Source of the DNA: Nitratireductor arenosus
GTDB lineage: Bacteria > Pseudomonadota > Alphaproteobacteria > Rhizobiales > Rhizobiaceae
DNA: 64,000 nt
Reading direction: 5' to 3'
Assembly: GCF_009742725.1 (NCBI RefSeq)
Contig: NZ_WPHG01000001.1
Span: 470,001 to 534,000 of the forward strand
Of this stretch, positions 57,239 through 64,000 are shown piece by piece. The translations under genes and the position numbers were made by a program. A model generated the notes under the pieces. The model worked only from the letters and a program-made list of their open reading frames with translations. It was not told the origin of the DNA and did not search any database. Positions within the stretch are counted from its first letter, which is position 1. Every line of letters begins with the position of its first letter.

Positions 57239-58326
57239 CACACCACCTCGAAATGGCTCATCCAGCCGAGTTCCGCAAATTCGGTCTGATGGGCATGGAA
57301 CATATAGAGGCCGGGTTCGTGGTTGGCGAAGCTCAGCTCGACGATGCCGCGCTGCGCCTGACACTGCATGACGGTATCGATCCGGCGATGGGTCGGCGTC
57401 AAAGTGGTGCCGTGATCGTAATAATCGAAGAAATTCGCATGCACATGCAGCGAATTGATGGGATCGAACTCGGTAATGTTGATCAGGTAGATACGGACCG
57501 GCCTCGACCTGTCGATCCGTATAGGTCTGTCGAAATAGGCGAACGGAATGGTGTTGACGGCGTAGAATTCGTTTTCGTCGTCGAAATTGGTGTCGAAGCC
57601 GTTCATCACCATCACCAGTTCCTGCCAGTCCGCGTTCTGTGGCGTGCCCAGCTTCCGCGCCGCGGCGTCCTCGCGCGACAGCGGGTGCCGGTCCGGGTCG
57701 GGATCGACGATAAAGGCGCCGTAGAGCCCCTTGTGGATGTGGCGCTTGAGCGGGATCGAATGGCAGTGGTAGAGATGGCAGCCGTACGGCTCGGCCGCGA
57801 ACTCGTAGGTGAACGCCTCGCCCGGCCCGATCTCGCCCGCCCCGGGCACGCCATCCATGCGTGCCGAGTGAATGCCGTGGAAATGCATGGTGTGCGGATG
57901 CGAACCCGCGTTGAGGAAGCGGATGCGCAGACGCTCGCCCTCCGTGCAGCGCAGGGTCGGCCCCGGGATCCGGCCATTGTAGGTCCAGGCTGGAAAGAAC
58001 ACGCCGGGCGCGATCTCCACCTCGCGATCGACGGCGGTGATTGTCCATTCGCGGACCTGCCGACCGTCGGGGTCCGTCGTCACGACACCGGTGTCGAATT
58101 CGGTCAGGAATTCCATCGGATCGAAGCCGTTGCGATCGGCGTCCACCGTTCCAACGACGCGGTTTTGACCATGCCGGCCGGCCATGCCGTGGCCAGTGGA
58201 GGGCGCGCCTTCGCCATCCTGTTCGCCCGCTGCCGAACGCTCCATTCCGAAGGCCGCACCCGCCAGCACCGCCCCGGCCCGCAGCAGGCCGCGTCTGGGA
58301 ATGCGTCCGAACGGTCCCAAACCCAT
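57238..58326 (-). CDS. Two-domain multicopper oxidase, Tat-exported
   Basis: The 362-residue oxidase has a twin-arginine type signal (IPRRGLLRAGAVLAGAAFG) and two cupredoxin domains. Domain 1 has HFHGIHS (148-154) and YHCHSIPLKRHIHKG, with the type 1 copper Cys188 and its His196. Domain 2 has LHVHANFF and FHAHQTEFAE, where Ala replaces the type 1 Cys. Only domain 1 therefore holds a blue copper, as in type C two-domain enzymes. The ATG at 58326 has AAGGA 6 bases upstream. It is coupled to the ZIP gene; a metal-oxidising role is inference. Confidence 0.93.
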   Translation of the reverse strand: MGLGPFGRIPRRGLLRAGAVLAGAAFGMERSAAGEQDGEGAPSTGHGMAGRHGQNRVVGTVDADRNGFDPMEFLTEFDTGVVTTDPDGRQVREWTITAVDREVEIAPGVFFPAWTYNGRIPGPTLRCTEGERLRIRFLNAGSHPHTMHFHGIHSARMDGVPGAGEIGPGEAFTYEFAAEPYGCHLYHCHSIPLKRHIHKGLYGAFIVDPDPDRHPLSREDAAARKLGTPQNADWQELVMVMNGFDTNFDDENEFYAVNTIPFAYFDRPIRIDRSRPVRIYLINITEFDPINSLHVHANFFDYYDHGTTLTPTHRRIDTVMQCQAQRGIVELSFANHEPGLYMFHAHQTEFAELGWMSHFEVV

Positions 58327-58339
58327 AATCGATCCTTGT

Positions 58340-58354
58340 TGCAAATGACTTGCA
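58340..58354. promoter_or_regulatory. Candidate Fur/Mur box upstream of the oxidase-ZIP operon
   Basis: TGCAAATGACTTGCA is a TGCAA-N5-TTGCA dyad of the form reported for Fur/Mur boxes in Alphaproteobacteria. It lies 14-28 bp before the oxidase ATG, just after a possible promoter on the minus strand (TTGTCT, 17 bases, TATTGG). A second inverted repeat, GACAA-N4-TTGTC, is at 58382-58395. Binding would make the operon iron- or manganese-responsive. Confidence 0.5.
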
Positions 58355-58531
58355 TTACCAATAGCACGCGCCGATTATGGAGACAAGTTTTTGTCGCGTC
58401 CGCATCAACCAGCCGCTCGTCGGGTACCCACGAGGCTTCGACAAGGCATCGTTCAGGGGTCGAAGTTCACGCGTGACAAAACTGGGCGGCGCGTGACAAA
58501 GGCGGTTGGTCGCCGCTACAGCCGTTCCAAT

Positions 58532-59614
58532 TCAGGACGCACGGGCGCCGCGTGCCAGAAGCTCTCCCGCCCTGTCGGCCAGGTCGCGCGTCAGGTCACC
58601 GGCCGGCATCGCCCGGCCAAGTGCCGCGGCCTGACCGGCCCATAAAGGCGAGAAGTCGCGCGAACCCGTCTTTTCCGCCCGCGCCCGCAGCGGACCGACG
58701 GCGGCCGCAGCCAGCGGAAAGGCAGGCGCCTCGGCGCTGAGCGGCCCAACCTCGCGCACGATCCGGTTGAGAAGCCCGCGCGCCGGCCGGCCGGTAAACA
58801 CGTTGGTCAGCACCGTTTGGTCGTCGCGCGCCGCCGCGAGCGCGGCTCGGTGACCCGGCGCCGTCAGCGCCTCGGGGCACTGCAGATAGGCGGTTCCGAT
58901 CTGCACCGCCGCCGCCCCCAGCATGAAGGCCGCCGCGACGCCGCGCGGATCGGCGATGCCGCCGGCGGCGATCACCGGCACCGCGACGGCATCGACCACC
59001 TGCGGCACCAGCGCCATCGTGCCGGGCTGGGCGGCGACGTCGTCGGAAAGGAAAATGCCGCGATGGCCGCCCGCCTCCGCCCCTTGCGCGATGATCGCGT
59101 CGCAGCCGCGTTTTTCCAGCCAGCGGGCTTCGGCGACCGTGGTGGCGGACGCGATGATGCGGGCGCCGGATTTTTTCACGCGCTCGATCAGCGCTGGGTC
59201 GGGCAGGCCGAAATGGAAGCTCACCACCTCCGGGCGAAACTCCTCCACCACCGCGCAACCCGCCTCGTCGAAGGGATTGCGCCCCGCGCCAGGCGGAACC
59301 GCGTCGGGGTCGATGCCGAACTCGGCGTAATAGGCCGCAAGCCGCGCGCGCCAGCCGGCCTCGCGTGCCCGGTCGGGGCTTGGCGGCGAATGGCAGAAGA
59401 AATTGAGGTTCACCGGCCGGTTGGTACGCTGGCGGATCACCCCGAGTTCGGTGCGGATCTGCTCGGGCCCGAGCATGGCGCATGGCAGGGCGCCGAGGCC
59501 GCCCGCCGCGCTGACGGCGATGGCCAGTTCGGCCCCGGAGGAGCCGGCCATCGGCGCTTGCAGGATCGGCACCTCGATGTCGAAAAGCTCAACAATGCCG
59601 TTATTGGGCCACAT
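58532..59614 (-). CDS. Nitronate monooxygenase family protein
   Basis: The 360-residue FMN-dependent TIM-barrel enzyme resembles nitronate monooxygenases. Visible marks are LQAPMAGSSGAELAIAVSAAGGLGALP at the start, AQGAEAGGHRG in the flavin-phosphate region, IAAGGIADPRGVAAAFMLGAAAVQIGTAYL and TNVFTGRPARGLLNR. The true substrate may be nitronate or another compound. The ATG at 59614 follows AAGGAGGG and overlaps the methyltransferase stop by 14 bp. Confidence 0.93.
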   Translation of the reverse strand: MWPNNGIVELFDIEVPILQAPMAGSSGAELAIAVSAAGGLGALPCAMLGPEQIRTELGVIRQRTNRPVNLNFFCHSPPSPDRAREAGWRARLAAYYAEFGIDPDAVPPGAGRNPFDEAGCAVVEEFRPEVVSFHFGLPDPALIERVKKSGARIIASATTVAEARWLEKRGCDAIIAQGAEAGGHRGIFLSDDVAAQPGTMALVPQVVDAVAVPVIAAGGIADPRGVAAAFMLGAAAVQIGTAYLQCPEALTAPGHRAALAAARDDQTVLTNVFTGRPARGLLNRIVREVGPLSAEAPAFPLAAAAVGPLRARAEKTGSRDFSPLWAGQAAALGRAMPAGDLTRDLADRAGELLARGARAS

Positions 59615-60401
59615 CGGCCTGTCCCTCCTTGATTCCGCGCCGCCGCGCGTGCGCCGCATCGATGCCGGTCATTGATCGCGTCGCGCCCTGCGGGGTCAGC
59701 ACAGGCACGAAGACGCGCCGCGAACTGCGCTGCGCCACCGGCAGCCCCTGATAGAGACGCTTTTGCGCCTCCACGATGGTGACGCCTGAAAAGATCGGCG
59801 AGAACCGCCGCCCGGTCTGCTCGATCAGGCGATGGAACCTGAGCATCCAGCGCCTGCGCGACGGCGGAAAGAACAGCGCCTCGCTCCACTGTCCCGGCGT
59901 GAAATTGGTATCGCGCAAAAGGCTGGTGAGCTGCCCGCGCGACCAGGGCCTTCCGGTGCCGAAGGGCGTGTGCTCGAAGCGCGCCCACACGCCGCGCCGG
60001 TTCGGCACCACGATCACGAGCCGCCCGCCGGGGGCAAGAACCCGCCACAACTCCATCAGCGTTTCGCGCGGGTTTTCCGCATGTTCCAGCGAATGCACCA
60101 TCAAGATGCGATCGATGGAGGAATCAAACAGCGGCAGTTCCTCATCGAATACCAGCGCGGTGCTGGACGGGCCGCCCGGCGGCCAGTTCACCGCTCCCTG
60201 CGTTGCCGGCATGAAGGCGAACACCCGCTCGGCGTCGGCCCCGAACCGCTCGAGCCAGGGCACGGCATAGCCGAGGCCGACCAGGCGTTCGTTGGGAATA
60301 TTGGCCCATACGCTCGACAGCGCCATAGCGATCGAGCGATCGGCCAGGCGCCCGAGCACCGATGCATAAAACGACCTGAGATCGACGATGTCCGAATACA
60401 T
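59601..60401 (-). CDS. Class I SAM-dependent methyltransferase
   Basis: The 266-residue protein has VGLGYAVPWLE as a likely motif I and SIDRILMVHSLEHAENPRETLMELWRVLAPGGRLVIVVPN, typical of Methyltransf_11 folds; the C-terminus is basic and extended (RSMTGIDAAHARRRGIK). It is divergent from gloB, a pairing seen in other Rhizobiales, and overlaps the nitronate monooxygenase gene by 14 bp. Substrate unknown. Confidence 0.88.
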   Translation of the reverse strand: MYSDIVDLRSFYASVLGRLADRSIAMALSSVWANIPNERLVGLGYAVPWLERFGADAERVFAFMPATQGAVNWPPGGPSSTALVFDEELPLFDSSIDRILMVHSLEHAENPRETLMELWRVLAPGGRLVIVVPNRRGVWARFEHTPFGTGRPWSRGQLTSLLRDTNFTPGQWSEALFFPPSRRRWMLRFHRLIEQTGRRFSPIFSGVTIVEAQKRLYQGLPVAQRSSRRVFVPVLTPQGATRSMTGIDAAHARRRGIKEGQADVAQ

Positions 60402-60508
60402 TGCCGGACGGTATCCGCGCCCGGACGGCACGGCAAGAAATCCCTTCGACGGGGTGACAACTCGGTGTCGGCCGGCTTATCGTCCGGCCGCGGAAAGCGA
60501 GGATGCCC

Positions 60509-61276
60509 ATGGCCCTGGAAATCGACCAATTCATGTGCCGCAGCGATAATTTCGGCGTGCTGGCGCGCGATCCCGAAAGCGGCGAGACCGCCATCGTCGA
60601 CGCGCCCGAAACCGCGCCAATCCTGGAAGCGGTCGAGCGCACGGGCTGGACTCCGACCGTTCTGCTGGTCACCCATCACCACGGCGACCACGTCGCCGGC
60701 AATCTCGATCTCAAGCAGCGTTTCGGCCTGAAGATCGTCGGCCCCCGATCCGAGGCCGACCGGATCCCGGGCATCGACGAGACCGTCAAGGACGGCGACC
60801 GCTTCGCCTTCGGTTCGGACGAGGTCCACGTGATCTCGACGCCGGGCCATACCGCCGGCCATGTCTGCTACCACTTCGCGCGATCGGGCGTCGCCTTCAC
60901 CGGCGACACGCTGTTTGCGCTCGGCTGCGGCCGGCTGTTCGAATGCAAGCCGCCCGACATGTTCGCCTCGCTGAAGAAGCTCGCGGCACTGCCGCTGGAA
61001 ACGGTGATCTATTGCGGCCACGAATATACCGAAGCCAATGCCCGGTTCGCGCTTTCGGTCGATCCGAGCAACTCCGCGCTCAAGGAACGCGCCGCCCTCG
61101 TCCAGACCAGGCGCGCGGCCGATCAGGCGAGCCTGCCCACCACGCTGATCGAGGAGATGGCGACCAATCCGTTCCTGCGCGCGCACGATCCCGTCATCCG
61201 CCGCAATCTCGGCATGGAGACCGCCAGCGACGAGGCCGTCTTCGCCGAAATCCGCAAGCGCAAGGATATCTTCTGA
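60509..61276 (+). CDS. gloB: Hydroxyacylglutathione hydrolase (glyoxalase II)
   Basis: The 255-residue metallo-beta-lactamase-fold enzyme hydrolyses lactoylglutathione in methylglyoxal detoxification. The dinuclear metal site THHHGDH is at 55-61; STPGHTAGH, FTGDTLF and the C-terminal glutathione-binding NPFLRAHDP segment are present. The ATG at 60509 has GAGG 6 bases upstream; the ATG two codons earlier lies too close to that site. Confidence 0.97.
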   Translation: MALEIDQFMCRSDNFGVLARDPESGETAIVDAPETAPILEAVERTGWTPTVLLVTHHHGDHVAGNLDLKQRFGLKIVGPRSEADRIPGIDETVKDGDRFAFGSDEVHVISTPGHTAGHVCYHFARSGVAFTGDTLFALGCGRLFECKPPDMFASLKKLAALPLETVIYCGHEYTEANARFALSVDPSNSALKERAALVQTRRAADQASLPTTLIEEMATNPFLRAHDPVIRRNLGMETASDEAVFAEIRKRKDIF

Positions 61277-61289
61277 CCCGCCGGGTCAG
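61273..61289. terminator. Hairpin between convergent gloB and YhhN genes
   Basis: A perfect 7-bp stem CTGACCC/GGGTCAG with a GCC loop spans the gloB stop and the YhhN stop, which are 9 bp apart. No U-tract is visible; a shared weak terminator is plausible. Confidence 0.42.
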
Positions 61290-61957
61290 GCGAGCAGCAC
61301 GCCGAGCGTGATCGCCAGTTGGCCGGCATAATAAAGCACCCACACGGCCGGCCTGCTCCAGCGCCGGTGGGCGGACGCCTCGGCAAGCAGGAAGCGCTCC
61401 GTGGCCAGGATGGCGTCGGACGCCATGAACAGCACCGCCCCGACAATCACCACCAGCGCGGGCAGGAACAGCGCAGTGACACCCATGGCCAGGATCGCCA
61501 CGACGTAGACGGCAACCGGCACCGCCATTCCGGCCGGAAGGACCGGGCGCAGGCGCCGGTAAAACAAGCCGGCGAACGCTATCATGGCGAGCGCGACCAG
61601 CAGCCGCCACAGTTCGTCGGCAAACAGATCCGCGCTGCCCGCACCGGCAAACAGCACCGCATAGGCCAGGTGCGCGCCCAGAAACGACGCCAGGCCGGCC
61701 ATGAAGGCGCCCTCGCCCTCCCGCGCCAGGCAGGCGTCGCCGAGCGCGCTCAGCGCCAGCGCGAGCGTGAGCAGCCACGGCCCGCCGGCAACGAAGGACA
61801 GTACCGCCAACAGCGCCACGCCGGCCGTCTTGGCAACCATGCGGCGCCAGGAAAGCGGCCGCGCCGTCATCGGCAGATACAGTGCTGCCGCCACGACCGA
61901 CAGGACGAACGTTCCATTGGCCGTGCCGGCCAATCCGCCTTCGAACGGCATCATCAC
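61286..61957 (-). CDS. YhhN family membrane protein (lysoplasmalogenase-like)
   Basis: The 223-residue protein has seven to eight helices and the YhhN/TMEM86 marks LALSALGDACLA with an acidic residue and FMAGLASFLGAHLAYAVLF, then MASDAILATERFL. Characterised relatives cleave the vinyl-ether bond of lysoplasmalogen. Its start overlaps the DMT exporter stop by 4 bp (ATGA), so the two are coupled. Several ATG codons in a row (MMMP) leave the start uncertain by up to two residues. Confidence 0.93.
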   Translation of the reverse strand: MMMPFEGGLAGTANGTFVLSVVAAALYLPMTARPLSWRRMVAKTAGVALLAVLSFVAGGPWLLTLALALSALGDACLAREGEGAFMAGLASFLGAHLAYAVLFAGAGSADLFADELWRLLVALAMIAFAGLFYRRLRPVLPAGMAVPVAVYVVAILAMGVTALFLPALVVIVGAVLFMASDAILATERFLLAEASAHRRWSRPAVWVLYYAGQLAITLGVLLA

Positions 61958-62847
61958 GCGTCACCCCCGAAAGCCGCGTCGTCCGCGCGGCGGGATAAGA
62001 GATTCTTGGCTGCGAGGGCCGCACCGGCGGTGATCAGCAGGCAGGCAGCGACGATACGCCATGTCGGCTCGGCGAAACCGAACGTAATCAGCACCAGGGT
62101 CGACAACAGCGGCGCGGCATAGCTTGCCGCCCCCAGCACCTGGATATTGCCGCGCTTGACCCCGTGATCCCAGGCGTAGAAGGCGCCGCCGACCGGCATC
62201 AGGCCGAGACCCGCGACAGCCAGCCATTGTCCGACGCCCTCGGGCCACACCGTGCGCTCCAGCGCCAGATGGCATACGAGCGACAGCCCGGCGGCGGCCA
62301 GGCAGAACCAGGTGACCACGCTGGTCGGCACGGCGGGAAAACGGCGTGACAACAGCGAATAGGACGACCAAGTCAGCGCGCACAGAGCCGCCATGGCGTA
62401 GCCGAAACCGTAGCGGGCGTCGAAGCCGAGCCCGCCGCCCTTAGCGACGATCAGCACCGTGCCGGCGAGCCCCATCAGCGCGCCGACGACGTGGTGCCAG
62501 CCGAGCCGCTCGCCCGGCATGAGCGCCGAACCGAGCACGATCAGCAGCGGCCACAGATAGGCAATCAGGCTCGCCTCGACCGCGGGCGCGTTTCGCAGGG
62601 CGGTGAAGTAAAAGAAATGATAGCCGAACAGGCCACCGATGCCGACCACCCAGGCAAGCGGCGGTATCGGCGCACGCTGTGCGGGCGACAGGCCAGCGCC
62701 CCGGGCCACAAAGCCCAGCGCGGCGCCGATTGCGAACGCCATTGCCGCAAGCTGGAACGGCGGCACCCGTCCCGATGCGTCGGTGAACAGCGCCAGCAGC
62801 GCCCACATCACCACGGCCGAGAATCCGATCAGGGTCGCCCGCCCCAT
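61954..62847 (-). CDS. DMT/EamA transporter, YddG-like
   Basis: The 297-residue ten-helix protein resembles the YddG aromatic amino-acid exporter branch: GYHFFYFTALRNAPAVEASLIAYLWPLLIVLGSALMPGERLGWHHVVGALMGLAGTVLI and a second EamA repeat with GGAFYAWDHGVKRGNIQVLGAASYAAPLLSTLVL. The ATG at 62847 follows AGGAGGAGACACGCG, a strong site. It heads the unit with the YhhN gene. Confidence 0.93.
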   Translation of the reverse strand: MGRATLIGFSAVVMWALLALFTDASGRVPPFQLAAMAFAIGAALGFVARGAGLSPAQRAPIPPLAWVVGIGGLFGYHFFYFTALRNAPAVEASLIAYLWPLLIVLGSALMPGERLGWHHVVGALMGLAGTVLIVAKGGGLGFDARYGFGYAMAALCALTWSSYSLLSRRFPAVPTSVVTWFCLAAAGLSLVCHLALERTVWPEGVGQWLAVAGLGLMPVGGAFYAWDHGVKRGNIQVLGAASYAAPLLSTLVLITFGFAEPTWRIVAACLLITAGAALAAKNLLSRRADDAAFGGDA

Positions 62848-63002
62848 CGCGTGTCTCCTCCTGCCCGGCAGGAGGTAAGGCTCCCGCGGCGAGACTGGAC
62901 CTATCCGCCCCCGAACCCGGATGGCAAGACCAAATCGCACGCTGGCTGTGAGCTTTCAGAAGAGCGTCCATTCGGGCCGGACCGGGGAGGCTGGAGTTAC
63001 CG

Positions 63003-63214
63003 CGCTTCGGCAGCGCTATCCACGCAGGCGCGGTATGGATCAAGACTTGCAAGCAGTTCTCCATCTCCACGCCGTTCGGTGGTGAGAAGGAAAGCGGCAT
63101 GGGCGCGAGAAGGGTTGCAACGGCATCAGGGCCTACATGGCACAGAAATCCTTCTACGCCGATCTTTCGGGCGTGCCGCATCCCTGGGCCGCCGCAGCGG
63201 TGCAAGCGTCATGA
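63003..63214 (+). pseudogene. Decayed aldehyde dehydrogenase, C-terminal remnant
   Basis: Translation gives RFGSAIHAGAVWIKTCKQFS then STPFGGEKESGMG; after a one-base deletion near 63105 the frame continues REKGCNGIRAYMAQKSFYADL to a stop at 63214. This is the substrate-channel and C-terminal region of an ALDH; the catalytic core is missing. It lies in the 447-bp space between the DMT exporter and TIGR02444 genes, where I see nothing else. No intact copy is in the window. Confidence 0.72.
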
Positions 63215-63294
63215 GCGGCGCAGTGGCCTTTGAAGAGGAACCGCATGCAAGGTCGGCACGGGATCGACTGCCCGTAACCCGACAGGTTGGTGCG

Positions 63295-63822
63295 CTACAG
63301 AGGTGGTCCCCTTCTGGCGGCGGTAGCCAGTTCTTCAATCAATACCCGAATATTCGCTGGCGGGACATCCGGCATTTCCTCGCACAGCATGAGAAGCGCC
63401 GTCTCCACGGTCAGACCGTCGGCTGGCATGGTTCTTGAAAGCCAGCGTTCGCCCATCGCCAGCTGGATTTGCTCCGACCGGAGCTCGGCTTTCTTGATTA
63501 GGTTCCGCAGCGCTTCCGTTTCCTCCGCCGGAAACGCGGCGGGTGGGGCTTTCAGCCTCCGACGCAGCCGGCGCAATGGCAGAACGGTCTCATCGCGCCA
63601 GCGCTTCATCTCCGCCTTGAGTAGGTTCACCTGATCGCCGGACAGGCGGCGGTTCAGTTTCGCGTCCGCATAGAGGACGATGATCATGTTGACGACGTCG
63701 ATTCCGGCCTCATCCTGAAGGCGAAGACATGCGTCGGAGCACCCCGGCGCGCCATAAAGACGGAGAGCGAAACGCCAGATGTCACCATCCAAATCAAGCT
63801 GAGAGGTGGGGGCGTCCCGCAT
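63295..63822 (-). CDS. TIGR02444 (DUF2390) family protein
   Basis: The 175-residue helical, charged protein opens with DGDIWRFALRLYGAPGCSDACLRLQDEAGIDVVNMIIVLY, the TIGR02444 pattern, followed by WRDETVLPLRRLRRRLK. The family occurs in Proteobacteria with no assigned function. The region upstream to the window edge (63823-64000) holds nothing recognisable. Its downstream neighbour is the ALDH remnant. Confidence 0.85.
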   Translation of the reverse strand: MRDAPTSQLDLDGDIWRFALRLYGAPGCSDACLRLQDEAGIDVVNMIIVLYADAKLNRRLSGDQVNLLKAEMKRWRDETVLPLRRLRRRLKAPPAAFPAEETEALRNLIKKAELRSEQIQLAMGERWLSRTMPADGLTVETALLMLCEEMPDVPPANIRVLIEELATAARRGPPL

Positions 63823-64000
63823 GTGTGCTAACCTCCAAATTGCTCCCGGTTGCAGGGTGCTACGTCATAGGGCTACGCTGTGCCCGGCGCGGATGTGCGG
63901 TTGTTGAGCGTACCAAACCGAGAGCAATCGTGTCCCCTATCGGAGCTTTCGCAATCACGACTGGCAGAGATCTGCAATCTCTCCGAGCGCGACCGGGCGG

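Noticed and set aside
63211-63438. Possible small plus-strand gene starting ATGAGCGGC after the ALDH remnant
   Set aside because: Its 3' half lies antisense to the TIGR02444 gene, it has no ribosome binding site and no recognisable sequence.

Overview
The window is a high-GC (roughly 60-65 % by eye) chromosomal segment of an alphaproteobacterium, most likely of the order Hyphomicrobiales (Rhizobiales). This rests on the lysC-ptsP-prfA-prmC-DUF4167-clpB order with ubiG divergent from lysC, hpt next to ftsE-ftsX, etfB-etfA-3-hydroxybutyryl-CoA dehydrogenase, a SAM-II riboswitch in front of metX-metW, and an alphaproteobacterial type RpoH promoter on clpB. Genus cannot be settled from the sequence. 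About 67 protein genes and one tRNA-Leu(CAA) are supported; no rRNA, CRISPR array, prophage or complete insertion sequence was seen.

Layout. 1-4.9 kb: end of an M23 cell-wall peptidase gene, a DHA2 drug exporter, an L,D-transpeptidase and an MmcQ/YjbR protein. 4.9-9.7 kb: a minus-strand amino-acid operon (binding protein, two permeases, ATPase, class IV aminotransferase, GntR/FCD regulator) with a dyad operator at its promoter. 9.8-20.3 kb: clpB, DUF4167, prmC, prfA, ptsP and lysC on the minus strand, ubiG on plus. 20.4-28.2 kb: DUF1178, amidase, glutaredoxin and ComF, an NDUFAF5-like methyltransferase, a flippase-acyltransferase pair and an acyl-CoA synthetase. 28.3-37.5 kb: tRNA-Leu, membrane proteins (YqaA, DsbB-like, PACE exporter), HNH nuclease, AlkA-type glycosylase, gluQRS, EamA exporter, BrkB, SDR, HIG1-like protein, PduO-type adenosyltransferase and rhomboid protease. 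37.7-45.8 kb: etfBA and a beta-oxidation dehydrogenase, two diguanylate cyclases, pncB, a single-domain response regulator and hpt. 46-52 kb: ftsEX, YdcF, plsC, HAD hydrolase, ChaC and DUF2125. 52-56.1 kb: tyrC-hisC divergent from metX-metW. 56.1-64 kb: a ZIP transporter coupled to a two-domain multicopper oxidase, nitronate monooxygenase, methyltransferase, gloB, YhhN, a DMT exporter, a decayed aldehyde dehydrogenase and a TIGR02444 protein.

Most of the window is housekeeping. The parts most worth a second look are regulatory or architectural: the SAM-II riboswitch followed by an intrinsic terminator, which also fixes the metX start; the multicopper oxidase/ZIP pair, whose ZIP carries an extra extracytoplasmic domain and which sits behind a Fur/Mur-like box; the 18-bp perfect palindrome upstream of etfBA; the GntR operator of the amino-acid operon; and a 314-bp non-coding element with imperfect terminal inverted repeats. 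I did not find a convincing wholly new multi-gene system; the oxidase/ZIP module is the nearest candidate.
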